This document shows, piece by piece, positions 20,980 to 31,305 of a stretch of 64,000 bases of DNA; position 1 is the stretch's first letter; each line of letters opens with the position of its first letter. Source of the stretch: Brachypterus glaber (taxonomy: Eukaryota; Arthropoda; Insecta; Coleoptera; Kateretidae); contig OY294047.1 of the NCBI GenBank assembly GCA_958510825.1, forward strand, positions 52,745,365 to 52,809,364. The letters run 5' to 3'. Below the pieces are notes generated by a model. The model was not told where the DNA came from. It saw nothing but the letters and a program-made list of their open reading frames with translations, and did not search any database. Both the position numbers and the translations under genes were made by a program.

Positions 20980-21427
20980 TGGCCTGCGGCGCTAGAAGTT
21001 TCTTACATTTTTGTATTTGGAATTTTAAATACCTGCGGCACTAGGGTTTTCTCGCATTTTTGTGAAATTTTGAATAATAAAACTGTTTAAAAATTAAAAT
21101 AGACCAAGTTTGTAAAAATTTTCGCCTGTGGCACTGGGGCCTTTTACGTAACTGTATAACTTAAGTGTAAAAATTTTCGCCTATGGCGCTAGAGCTTGCT
21201 TGCATTTGTCTCAAATTTTTAGTAATAATACTGTTAAAGAATAAAAAAAAATCGCCTGTTGCACAAGGTTTTGTTTTGTAGAACTTTTTAATTTAATTAA
21301 TTGTAGGTACTTTTTGTAAAAAATTTCGCCTGCGGTGCTAGATTGTTCTTACGTTATTTTTTAATTTAAGAATATAAAATATAAGTTTTTGGATTTTACC
21401 ATCCCCTAGGGCGACTTCCTGGATCCG
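20980..21427 (-). mobile_element. hAT-like non-autonomous element with CGCCTGCGGCGCTAG repeat array
   Basis: Six degenerate copies of a motif near CGCCTGCGGCGCTAG occur at 20982, 21032, 21123, 21179, 21253 and 21327, spaced 50-91 bp, each followed by T-rich sequence. The right edge, read on the minus strand, begins CAGGGGCGGATCCAGGAAGT (21425 downward), a form typical of hAT-like ends. The opposite end was not found. Confidence 0.6.
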
Positions 21428-21754
21428 CCCCTGGTCGCATGCATAATAAAATCGAATAATAAAATCGAATTTTATACCATAATGCCATTATCCCACGGTC
21501 GGATGGACGAAAAGATTGAATGTCGCGTTATGCATGTCAGGGCGACATTTTTGCGTGTCGTTCGCTGGTACTTGACGGGATTCCTGCGGAAATGCTCAGA
21601 TGCACATATTGCATGTATTGCATATGTTTTTTTTTTTTGTAAATTGTATACCTGTCATTTGTACTCACAGCAGATTTGTCACCCAGCTACCGGATATAAA
21701 ATATCTCGCACAGTGGTTAGTTTGGACTTTTTCCTACGACTACGTGAAAATTTA

Positions 21755-22240
21755 ATAGTATATTAAAGTACTACTTTAGAAAACTCGCCGCAAACTTGTA
21801 CTCGTGCGCTAAAAATGTGTCATGAAACGAGTGCTTTATACAATTTTTTCTATTTTGCTCTAAAATTTAAAAAAACTTACATTTAAATTGATGATTGATT
21901 TAGGGATTTTTGTTTTGAATTGGCATTACAGTTTACACCATGTTTAAAATTCTAAGAGCAAATGATATTTTGATATATTTTATAGTAATCTTTTCTCTTT
22001 TTTACTGCAATTAACCAAGCCACAATTTTAACATGGTAAATTAACCTAAACACAAAATTTTGTAGAAAATTCAACCTTAAAGCGACATTGACATTTGCAC
22101 GGAAAACGTCAAGCGATAGGCCAGGTCTGTTGCCAACCCAAAAGAACAAAAAGTACAGACCTCTTATGGGCCTATAAGAACACGCAAAATGCGTGTGATT
22201 ATGAGCTTATAAGAGTCGCAAAATAGAAAAAAGATATTTC
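21755..22240 (+). repeat. Dispersed element family G, copy 1
   Basis: Starts 'tagtatattaaagtact', with 'gtactcgtgcgctaaaaa' and 'cgagtgctttatacaattttttctattttgc'. It continues through 'gcattacagtttacaccatgtttaaaattctaag', 'gcacggaaaacgtcaagcgataggccagg' and 'cagacctcttatgggcctataag', and ends 'gcaaaatagaaaaa'. Other copies: 25918-26447 (inverse), 42095-42545 and the partial 49430-49680. A fragment is at 38595-38690. Confidence 0.75.
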
Positions 22241-22311
22241 GCATTTTTATTATCTTAACTTTTTTTCTTTATAGAATATTTAGGTAATATTTTGTATACG
22301 AAACTTACATT

Positions 22312-22379
22312 TGAGGGGTTCAGAAGCGAACTGGATCAAGTCCTTATTGACTTGATCCAGTTCACTTCTGAACCCCTCA
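22312..22379. repeat. Compact 30-bp-stem hairpin
   Basis: Left arm 22313-22341 (GAGGGGTTCAGAAGCGAACT...) pairs with 22349-22378 with one mismatch around a ~7-base loop. A stem of this size with so short a loop is pre-miRNA-like or a minimal foldback MITE. No second copy is visible in the window. Confidence 0.75.
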
Positions 22380-22589
22380 TTTGTTAGGTCGATTGCTTTT
22401 TCTCCGTGTTACAGCTATTATTATTATAGATCTAGATTTAGATTTAGACGGTTGGTATTTCTTTTCTGTAAGTCTAGAGAGAATGTAAAAGAGAGTAAAA
22501 GGTGTCTTAATTGCAAAAAAAAACTTTAAATTGCATTAAATTATAATTGAATTGAATAATTATTCAATATTTTAGGGTAAAATATATTT

Positions 22590-22935
22590 TAGGGTAATAG
22601 TTATTTATGGTACTAGTGGGTAAAGTAAGACATTGCCCATGAGAAAATTAACCGGCGTCAGCCAAGCAGGTTAATTTTCGAGAGGGCAATATCGGTTTTC
22701 CCATGAGTGCCATACAAGGTTTTATCCAATAAATAGCTTAGGAATTCATATTTTTATTAAAAATTTTAATGACATTTACAAGAAAATAATTTGACAAGTG
22801 ACAGTTGAGTGGGTAAAATAAATAATTATCCACTCAATAAAGTAAAAGCCACGCGGAGGTTGTTATTGAGTTTATCTATTTAAAATAAAGCTGGTAATTG
22901 TCTTATTATCTGTATGTATTGGATAAAATATATTA
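22590..22935 (+). repeat. Dispersed element family I, copy 1
   Basis: Ordered blocks: 'gttatttatggtactagtgggtaa', a hairpin 'cattgcccatgagaaaattaacc ... ggttaattttcgagagggcaat', 'gagtgccatacaaggttttatccaataaatagc', 'tttgacaagtgacagttgagtgggtaaaataaataattatccactc', then 'aagccacgcgg' and 'gtaattgtcttattatctgtatgtattg'. Copies are at 29690-30010 (-) and 62568-62912 (+). Confidence 0.8.
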
Positions 22936-23292
22936 TTTGCTAATTTTCCTATTTTTCCTTACTTTTACAGACAAGAGATGGCATGATGCTCATTCACCTT
23001 GATATAGTAGAGAAAAAGATACAAGTCGCTTGCAAAACAACTTTACACTACGATATTTCAAGAAATCTTTGACATAGAGACTTGAAAATTGGAACAAATT
23101 TTGTTTACTACTTAGAAAATCTTTGTTCCAAATTTCAAGTCACTGGGTCAAAGTGTTTTTGAATAATCGTAGTGTTCTCTTCTATATGGTATAGTCATCA
23201 ACAACAACCATATCTAGAGCTAGAATGGATTTATTTTATGTTTGAAAAGTGTATATGCCTACATTGTAAACCAGTCGTAGAAAAAATATATA
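22936..23292 (+). repeat. Family M element, copy 2, split by a hairpin insert
   Basis: Matches 36405-36580 ('ttgctaattttcctattttt', 'acaagagatggca', 'tgctcattc', then 'ctagagctagaatgg', 'tgtttgaaaagtgta', 'gtcgtagaaaaaata'). Between about 23005 and 23205 it carries a foreign insert with its own inverted repeat: arms 23047-23100 and 23122-23174 (cactacgatatttcaag / gaataatcgtagtg). A related piece of the insert lies at 49083-49140. Confidence 0.65.
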
Positions 23293-24382
23293 TTTCGATT
23301 TCGATATCTAAAAATGGTGTATCGTGCGAAAAGGGTTTTTAATTTTCTGACGGATGTACATTTTAAAAATTAACACATAATAGGATAATTCGAAAACGCA
23401 GCTCAAGTAAAATAAAAAGAACAAACACAAACGGTTATTATACTAGATTTTCTTTACTATATTGTGAGTGCATGCATATAGGTAGTTCTTTTTTTTTTTG
23501 CAAAACTACAAAAGCTGCGTTGCCCAATTGAATGGGCTCTTCCTTTCTCCCAGACTGTCATTTTTTTTTTGCTCTTCTATAACTTTTGTTTAAAGATGAA
23601 TGGATTGTTTTGAAAAGGTTTTTAATCCAATAAGAAAACGATCATTGACATTCTTTAATGATTTTAAAAAAAGTAGATTTCTATTTCGAATTTTTGCATG
23701 TGTTTTTTTTTGAAAATTGTTTTCACAAGAACTAGGCTTAGAAATTTCAAAACTTAATTTTTAAGTACTATTAGAGCGTCCAAATTCGAAGTCGTTATCT
23801 TCTCGATTTAATTTTCTGGAAAGGTAAAAATGACAGTGTTTTTGTAACGAGATTTGCAATGCTAAAAATGGATTTTTTTAATTAATTAATAATTTGTTTT
23901 GATAAAACAACTCTTCCCCTTTCATAAGATACCCGTAGAATCATTATATCTTCATTATTGTACGCATAATATTATTGCAAAAAAAACGTCTCTGGGATAA
24001 ACAATTGCAATTTTGCAAAAACTATGAAATGAAAGGTTCTGAAATTTTAACCACATATTGAGTATTATAAGACGCAACTTTTTACACAATAACAAAGTCA
24101 CAGGTTGATTTTTAACAAAATTTATTGTATTTCTAAGCAACAAATCATCCTACCGACATTTAAAAAACGCCATTTTGAAGGTTTTTTAATTTCCTACAAG
24201 ATAGTTACTTTGATTGTTGATACAAAAGTCAACTTTTTTACTGGTATGCAAAAATGTGGAAAAATAGAAAATTTCTGACCTTTAATTGTTAATATCTTAA
24301 AAACCACACCAAATCCACCGCAGCAAATACATAGGTTTTGCTTCTATACACTTGTAATACCTAAAAAACTTGACAGACCTCT
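23293..24382. other. No gene seen
   Basis: AT-rich intergenic or intronic sequence without clear repeats beyond T-runs. The open frame at 23955-24143 is not recognised. Confidence 0.4.
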
Positions 24383-25005
24383 GGTTGAGTCAGAAACCAA
24401 ATTTTATTATCGAAACTATAACATACTAGTATGAAGAACAGCATACTACACACATTTTATTAGTTAACTACAACAAACAATGACGTCACACTTACTATTC
24501 TTAGTAACCATGTACCCCTAGGTGGTTTGCTCGCATAGTAAGTATTTCTATCCTTTTCTATCATATTTCTGTCCTTTCCGAATCATATTTTTTCGACGAA
24601 GAAGAGGTTAGTGTTTTTGTGGAAGCCGGACTTATGTACAAGATTGTTTTGCCACTTTTGCAAAAATCTCGGCAAGAATGAATTCTATTGATATTATTTT
24701 AAACAAACGTCAGATGTCATTCGTGGATAATATAGATACGATAAACGAGTTAAATAAAAGTAAGTAATTTATAAGCTTTATGCAAAAATGTTCTTGCAAA
24801 GTCAGGACAAGCCTAATTTTTTCCTTGAAGACCTCATTTTTGGTTCTCAATTTCAAATATCGCAAAGTAAACAACTCTATCAACTTTTTAACCTCTAAAA
24901 AGATTTTACTTTTACTTTACCAACTAACTATGACGTCACTTAAACAACACTCTTCAAGCCATACTTGTATGTAGTTAAGATAATAAAATTTGGTTAGAGT
25001 CATGG
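24383..25005. mobile_element. TIR element (~65-bp imperfect ends)
   Basis: 'tctggttgagtcagaaaccaaattttattatcgaaactataacatac' at the left is the imperfect reverse complement of 'gtatgtagttaagataataaaatttggttagagtcatgg' at the right. 'tatgaagaacagcat' and 'cttcaagccata' extend the pairing. Inside, 'aatgacgtcac' and 'tatgacgtcac' occur near each end. There is no transposase. Confidence 0.55.
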
Positions 25006-25382
25006 TAAAAGTTTCATATCCCTGGACTAATATGGTCCAATAGAGAATTTTATTTACTTTAAAATGATGTATCACACGACCCCCCTTTCAATTAAAAAAA
25101 ATCCTTCCTGACCACATTTCAAAAAACTACAAACATCGAATATATGCTAAAAGATTAAAGTTGTCTTATTTATTTGTTCCAAATTTGAAGTCGATATCTC
25201 AAGTTGAGATTCTGAACTATAGTTCAAAAGTCAAGAGGAAGAGGTGACTTTTGGACCGCACGTCGAAAAATGTAAAAAAATGTGAGCCTTTGTATCTGCA
25301 AAGTAATATCAAAATTCCTAAAAACGACAGTAAGAAATAGTCATATTTAGGAGTAATGAAATAATCTGTAGAAAATCAAGTG

Positions 25383-25475
25383 AGCTATGCATGATGATGA
25401 TGAAGAAGTTGGCAAGAGGGAGAGAGGGAGAGAAAGAGAGCAAATCACGGTGAGCGAGAGAGATGCTAAAAACCA
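25383..25475 (+). repeat. Purine-rich (GA)n/GAT tract
   Basis: 'gatgatgatgaag' followed by 'agagggagagagggagagaaagagag' and 'gcgagagaga'. This is a simple-sequence tract; such GA tracts can act as GAGA-factor sites in insects. The open frame across it is low complexity. Confidence 0.6.
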
Positions 25476-25794
25476 GTCTCGCGACGGAGGCCCCTATGTT
25501 TCTCTTCTTTTTCCTTTTGGCCGTTACAAGAACACTCTTTTAGCTCGCTGCTCTCAAGGAAAAAATCTCTTGCCGACTGGGGTGGACCGAAAATTTTAAA
25601 TTGTATTTTAAACTTGTTAGACATAGCTTTAATATTAAAAAAAAATTGCCCTAATTACATCTTATACAAAAAGGTGTTGGGTAATATTGAGCTATTTTTT
25701 TAGATTTTTTTCATAAAATGTTTCCAAAATCGCTTGATTTATATTGAGTCGTTGCTCTAATGAGGAAAAAACTGCGTTCCTCAAGAAGAACAGT

Positions 25795-26640
25795 AATTAT
25801 ATACCAAGGTAGAGAAAACATTTTTTATAGCCAAGCGTATTAAATCCTGAGATGCGTAGCATCGAAGGATATAAGAGTGCGAGGCTAAAATAGTCTTCTC
25901 TACCGTGGTTTATATATATTTTTCTATTTTGCGACTCTTAGAAGCTCATAATCACACGCATTTTGTGTGTTATTATAGGCCCATAAGAGGTCTGTACTTT
26001 TTGTTCCTTTGGGTTGGCAACAGACCTGGCCTATCGCTTGACGTTTTCCGTGCAAATGTCAATGTCGCTTTAAAGTTGAATTTTCTACAAAATTTTGTGT
26101 TTAGGTTATTTTTACCATGTTAAAATTGTGGCTTGGTTAATTGCAGTAAAAAATAGAAGAGATGACTATAAAATATATCAAAATATCATTTGTTCTTAGA
26201 ATGTTAAACATGGTGTAAACTGTAATGCCAATCCAAAACAAAAATCCCTAAATCAGTCATCAATTTAAATGTAACTTTTTTTAAATTTTAGAGCAAAATA
26301 GACAAAATTGTATAAAGCACTCGTTTCATAACACGTTTTTAGCGCACTAATACTTTAGAAAACCCGCCGCAAGCGGCTCGTTTTCTAAACTTGTACTCGT
26401 GCGCTAAAAACGTATGTTATGAAACTAGTACTTTAATATACTATTTTTCACTACTAGTACATTTATTATTATTTAAACATTTTTATATTAATAAAAAAGT
26501 ATGGTGTTTGCTGGATCTTAAATAACCGCGAAAAAACAAGTAGCCTTTGAAATCACCATTTTTGAAGACAAATGAATGAATTAATTAATTTACTAAATTT
26601 GACAGTGCTGGTAGAGTTTTTATATTTTTTAAATGTGTGA
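25795..26640 (-). repeat. Family H element, copy 1, interrupted by family G
   Basis: The outer parts (25795-25917 and 26448-26640) match the reverse complement of the uninterrupted copy at 34030-34350. Shared landmarks are 'accgtggtttatata', 'gtgcgaggctaaaatagtcttctctacc' and 'caagtagcctttgaaatc'. The middle is a family G copy. The outer part contains a hairpin 'gccaagcgtatta...gagtgcgaggc'. Confidence 0.65.
25918..26447 (-). repeat. Family G element, copy 2, nested in family H
   Basis: The inverse of 21755-22240, from 'tttttctattttgcgactctta' to 'tactttaatatacta'. The 34.2-kb copy of the host element has no such insert at the equivalent site, so the boundaries are read from an empty site. 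This copy retains 'gcaagcggctcgttttctaaacttgtactcgtgcg', also present at 38605-38645. Confidence 0.75.
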
Positions 26641-27055
26641 AACATATGGGTAAGTACTTATTTAATAAAAACAGTGTTATATTCTAATTACATAATCTAT
26701 AATGTTTGCTATGTTAATGGCAGGGGCAAAATTAAATCCAGGGGCAAAATATCGTTGGATTTTCTCCAACGTTCTAAAGCTAGTAGTAAAAAAAATTAAT
26801 TACAAATCAAAAATAAAACAGACGCTTTTTAAAAAGGATAGAAAAAGAAGGTCATGTGTCACACTTTTTAAAAAAGTGCCCCGTGATTTTTCAAATTAAA
26901 AAAAGAAAATTACACTTGTTTTGAAATATTTCTTATTAATTTAAAGACTTGTTAGCTGTTTTCTGTAAAGATCGGGCACAAACAAAAAAAAACATGGGTA
27001 ACAAGTGCAAAAAATAAGGATTTTCTACCAGTCTACTGTCTCTTCTGCGGCCTAT
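26641..27055. other. No gene seen
   Basis: AT-rich sequence. The frame at 26702-26899 is lysine-rich low complexity and unrecognised. Confidence 0.4.
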
Positions 27056-27059
27056 TCCC

Positions 27060-27295
27060 TCACTCGCACACACACACAAACTCTTTCGCGTCCGTGTGTG
27101 GCTGTGTTGCCAAAATTGCAGACATTTAATTTAAATGCTCTCCTTTAAAGAATCTCATCTCGCGCGCGTCTCAGAATTCGAAAATTCACCACGTTTATAG
27201 ATGAATTGACGGTTTAATGAAGAAATTCGGCGATAAAAAAGTCATGCCGTCCGTCACGCGTTCACAGAGAGTTTTTCCAACACACTCCGGTCACC
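27060..27295 (+). promoter_or_regulatory. Candidate promoter / 5' untranslated exon
   Basis: GC-richer segment with a (CA)n run, 'ctctttcgcgtccgtgtg', 'tctcgcgcgcgtctc' and 'gtccgtcacgcg'. It ends at a strong donor (CACC|GTAAGTACC, GT at 27296). No ATG-led frame of note is present before the donor. It could be a first exon of Syncrip (coding start 25 kb downstream) or of another plus-strand transcript. This is inference only. Confidence 0.3.
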
Positions 27296-27429
27296 GTAAG
27301 TACCATTTTTCTTTGTTTTTGTAAGTAGTTTTGGTAGTTTGAGGTTATTTATCCTGAGGAAGAATTTAATAGTTTTGTGTAAAATCGTTTCGTTTTTCCG
27401 ATTTTTTGTTTTTGTAGTAGTGGACTGTT

Positions 27430-28010
27430 TTCCCCCTTGGTCACGTGTTAGTTTTAATAATAGTAGGTTTGGACTTTTTGGACGCCATTTTGAATATATT
27501 AATACAATTGTTGACATTTAGTGGGGTTTCTCCACTCAAATGTACAGAGTAATCAAGATCTAATGTTTTGTAAAGTTTGTAATACAAACGTTGCCATTAA
27601 TATCACTGATAATTTATCAGTAAATGACGTATTTTCAAAAATAAGCTGTTTTTATTTCGATATTACTGTGGTCACCATTTTAAAATGAGTGCAAAATGTT
27701 TCATTATTCATTATTTTTTGTTCTGTGTTTAGAATTGACTAGTTGCTTCCTTTGGTCACGTGTTAATTTTAACTTTTGATAATAGTGCGACCGCCATTTT
27801 CAATCTGTTAATCTTATTGTTGACATTTGGAATTTTCCGCCACCAAAATATACTGAGTGATCAAGATCTCATATTAAGTATCGATGATAGTTTATATTGA
27901 CGTATCGTTTGAATGAAATTTTAAAAAAATTGAAAACGACGCTTTGACCACTTGTTTTTACGTTTTGACAATAGTGCGGTCGCCATTTTAAATGTATTTT
28001 AAGTTTTTTT
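27430..28010 (+). repeat. Diverged tandem triplication with CACGTG and GCCATTTT motifs
   Basis: Three diverged units share 'ttggtcacgtgtta' (27437, 27752; degenerate 'tttgaccacttgttttta' at 27943), then 'aatagtgcgaccgccatttt'-like sequence (27483, 27789, 27977). In the first two this is followed by 'ttgttgacattt' and 'atcaagatct' (27552, 27862). Spacing is about 315 and 190 bp. CACGTG is an E-box and GCCATTTT a YY1/Pho-like core. Confidence 0.6.
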
Positions 28011-28554
28011 GTTAAATTTTAATGAAAAAAAAGGGGTACTACAACATTTTAGGACCATATAAAAAAATATGCGTTACAGGGAGGTCTAAATGACAAATTG
28101 TCAAGTATTCCGTTACAGCTATAGGCTGACAATCCCAAAACGATTTTTTTTTTTTTTGATTTTTCTTGACTATTTAGAGTAGGTATTTGGTTTTCATTTA
28201 TGGCTTCTTTTGCCTCTAAATTGGGAGTAAAATAATGTTCTATTCCCTTTTGTGCATAAATAAATATTTTAAACCGCACACTATGCAGTATTGATGTTTT
28301 ATTGCGCCAAAGCCAGTTTTTGTATATTTTAAATATGTTATTCAACTTTAAATTGACGAAGAGTACAATCAAATATGACGTTGCAAAGTTTGCACTGCAA
28401 GATATTTTTAGTCGCGACATAAAATAAATATATATATATTCAAATTAAACACTGTTTTATAAACATTTATTAATTATTGCAATGCATGCTAGCGTCCGTA
28501 ACCTTGAAGTTAATATAAAATAAACCGCGGTTTTAAATTGTATAGATAGCTACC
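28011..28554. other. No gene seen
   Basis: The 123-codon minus-strand frame (28049-28420) has no recognisable domain or similarity that I can name. It is AT-rich with a poly-T run and is most likely chance. Confidence 0.35.
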
Positions 28555-29235
28555 GGGTGTCCCAGATAAGTCGTTTATTTTTACTTTAGACTTGAAAGTT
28601 TAGATCAAACTTTTACAACAGATATGTATACATATTGGGGTGACGCACCAAAATTTTAAATTGAAAAATTTGGAGGTCTTACTCCTTAAATTTGTTCATT
28701 GGTGTAAGAGTATCATCCCTGATTTTTTTTTCAGAATTTTTGAAAAAAAATTCACAGCCATTTTTTTAAAAGATAGGTTTCTTTGGCTTTTTATTTTTTT
28801 TTAAGGACGAAGAATTTTTTATTCAAATCATACACCGCACGGTATAAAGGGATAGTAAATGGTTAACCTAAAACAAAATCAGAATATTTTATTTTAAAAT
28901 GGTGGAGCCGTGCCCTTTTAGGTTCGAAAATGCATTACATTGCTTCATTTTAGGCGTAATGACAGGCACAATTTTTTTTTTTCATTGTTCTAAAATATTG
29001 TGCGTGTAGCCCAATACGTCCCCACGTAAAAACCACTATAATTTTTTTTATTGGATATTGGCCTTAAAATAAAAAAGCTTAAGAAAAATACTTTTTTAAA
29101 AAATGGCTGTGAGCGAGCTCTAGATTTGTTTCAAAAATTCTCAAACAATTCAGGAATGATACCCCAGTAAACAAACTTAAGGGGTGACCTCCAAAATTTT
29201 GAATTTGGTGGGTCACCCTAATACATATGTATGCA
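28555..29235. mobile_element. Foldback element, ~160-bp arms
   Basis: Left arm 28627-28800 ('catattggggtgacgcacc', 'aaatttggaggtctta', 'gagtatcatccctga', 'cacagccattttttt') pairs with right arm 29055-29232 ('aaaaatggctgtgag', 'tcaggaatgatacc', 'gggtgacctccaaaat', 'ggtgggtcaccctaatacata'). The left edge starts 'accgggtgtcccagataag', a form common at the ends of insect foldback repeats. Confidence 0.75.
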
Positions 29236-29689
29236 TATGTCTTTGTTAACGTTTATTTTCCTATCAAAACAGATAAAAAGTGGAAAACTTTCGGTTTGAT
29301 TTGTGCCAAAAATCTGTCTGTCGGTCTGTCTGGAAAACTATGGGCTAAAGACTTAATATTCGAATCATATGTTACTTATCTAAAGTTCTCGAATGGAATA
29401 GTTTTTTTTTAAGCGGTGTGGAACATGGGAGTTAAGTATTTAAACACACCATTTATTTCATCTGCAACGACTCACTTGTGAGACAGTCGATATACACATA
29501 GTTACAGGTAAATCAAGCTACCTTTACTACCTGGTATTATAAAAATAGCGCTAACTTTTTGTTGAAAAAGTATAAATTTTGGCATATTTGTTTGATTTAT
29601 GTTAATATATTTAAAATTTTGACTTGGAATCCAAGAAAATGGAAAAAATACTTTATTGGCAATCATACCTCCCTAAAAGAAAAATAAAA
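29236..29689. other. No gene; short family C fragment
   Basis: 'aaaaatctgtctgtcggtctgtctgg' with 'gctaaagactta' near 29305-29355 is a shortened family C repeat. The rest is AT-rich. Confidence 0.4.
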
Positions 29690-30010
29690 TAACATTTATC
29701 CAATACATACAGATAATAAGACAATTACCAGCTTTATTTTAAATAGATAAACTCAATAATAACCCCCGCGTGGCTTTTACTTTATTGAGTGGATAATTAT
29801 TTATTTTACCTACTCAACTGTCACTTGTCAAATAATTTTCTTGTAAATGTCATTAAAAGTTTTAATAAAAATATGAATTCCTAAGCTATTTACTAGATAA
29901 AACCTTGTATGGCACTCATGGGTAAACCGATATTGCCCTCTCGAAAATTAAACTGCTTGGCTGACGCCTCGCAGGTTAATTTTCTCATGGGCAATATCTT
30001 CTCCCATGGA
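29690..30010 (-). repeat. Family I element, copy 2
   Basis: The reverse complement of 22590-22935, with the same internal hairpin ('ctcgaaaattaaactgcttgg' / 'gcaggttaattttctcatggg') and the AAGCCACGCG block (here CGCGTGGCTT). The left boundary is near 'ccaatacatacagataataag'. The right side breaks off after 'gggcaatatc'. Confidence 0.75.
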
Positions 30011-30414
30011 GTTTTGCAGAATCTATCGCGATCTTATTATCTCTTATTCTATGGTGTAGAAATTTTTGCAAACACAAAACATGTAGGTTAAAGAATAGAC
30101 GGACAGGGACCGCCAGCTGGCTCGCAAATTTGTGCCCCCTTCTTTTTCCCCTTTTGGAGGGTGCCCCCTTCTCTACGTTGGCAGCACTTGCCAAATGTAA
30201 TCGCTAGGTGCTACGAACCAATAAGCGGGGACAAAGGCTTAAAAGCGACGTTGCCGAGCTGTCGATACATTGCGAATATTTAAATTTGCAACAGGACAAC
30301 GGCTACAGTAGAATGTTATACAGGAAGATTGACAGCGCATGTCCTGTCCATCGAAAAACCGTAGACCAATTTATTGCTTTTCCATTTTGAAAATTTTCAA
30401 AATTTTGGAAAGCA
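30011..30414. other. No recognised gene
   Basis: A GC-richer block at 30090-30310. The opposing open frames at 29985-30194 (minus) and 30208-30390 (plus) are not recognised. Confidence 0.35.
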
Positions 30415-30660
30415 TTCGTGCAAAAAATTAAAAAAAATTTTTTTGCACATTTTTGCGTTTTATGACGTTTTACGATCCATCGTTCTGTCCGGAAAATCTT
30501 GTAAGCACGATAACTTAAGAACGCTTTAAGCTAGAGACTTGAAATTTGGCATACAGGTATGTTACCAAAAGTTCTCGTTCGTGATTGTTTTTGGTGAGCA
30601 TTGGGGTGCGGCAAGGGCGGGAAATGGGGAAAAATTTATTTTTTGTACAAAAATTTGAAA
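30415..30660 (+). repeat. Family C repeat, copy 2
   Basis: 'gacgttttacgatccatcg', 'cacgataacttaagaacgctttaagctagagacttgaaatttggcat', then 'gtgattgtttttggtgagcattggggtgcggcaagggcgggaaatggg' matches the block order of 9950-10290. Confidence 0.6.
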
Positions 30661-31020
30661 ATTTCTATATAGTGGTTTTTAAGGTTGCTGAAGTTGAATC
30701 TAACTCCACCCCCACAGGGATGAGGGGGTAAATATTTTTAAATATTTTCAATATTTTCGTCAAAAATGTGAATCTGATAATAAAAAAATTCTAAATCCAC
30801 CCCCTGAAGGGTGAGGGCTAGTTTTCGTAAAAATTGGTATATTGGGGTTTTTGAGGTTGCTGAAAGTGAATCCGAATATAAAAAAATCTAATTCCACCCC
30901 TAAAGGTGTGGGGGGTAGTTTTTGTGAAAATTGGTATATTGGGGTTTTTAAGGTTGCTGAAAGAGAATCTGACAATAAAAAAGTTCTAACTCCACCCCCT
31001 AAGAGACGGGGGTAGTTTTC
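30661..31020 (+). repeat. Minisatellite with ~97-bp period
   Basis: Repeated order 'ttggtatattggggtttttaaggttgctgaaagtgaatc', 'tctaactccaccccctaa', 'ggggtagttttcg'. The ggggttttt block starts at 30844 and 30941 (97 bp apart), and a diverged copy lies near 30672. The 120-codon minus-strand frame over it (30760-31122) contains the same repeated peptide pattern and is an artefact of the repeat. Confidence 0.75.
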
Positions 31021-31305
31021 GTTTGACAAATAATTTGTCATTAATCGATAAACTAACAAGCATATTTTTTGAGAAAATAAGATGAAAAAAACCTTTTTTC
31101 CGAAATGGATTTCTCTGATCAAAACTTGTATAGAATAAGCTAAAACAGTATTAAATGAAGAACTATTAAATCGACTGTGGTCATTTCTGATGAAAAAAGT
31201 CCATTATCTTCGGAAACCAAGCACCTCAGATTTAACTGTCAATGATTTTATAATGTGTAGACTTCCTACTAACAGGACTAACTGTTGGTTTGCGTTGGCA
31301 AGTCA
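31021..31305 (+). repeat. Dispersed element family J, copy 1
   Basis: The reverse complement is at 37735-38015. Shared: 'caaataatttgtcattaatcgataaac', 'tattttttgagaaaa', 'aagaactattaaatcgactgtggtcatttctgatgaa', 'ctcagatttaactgtcaatgattttataatgtgtagacttcctactaacag', 'tttgcgttgg'. Confidence 0.7.

Noticed and set aside
28049..28420. 123-codon minus-strand frame as a gene
   Set aside because: No recognisable motif, strongly AT-driven composition, poly-T run inside.
30760..31122. 120-codon minus-strand frame
   Set aside because: It spans the 97-bp minisatellite and its peptide repeats with the same period; an artefact of the repeat.
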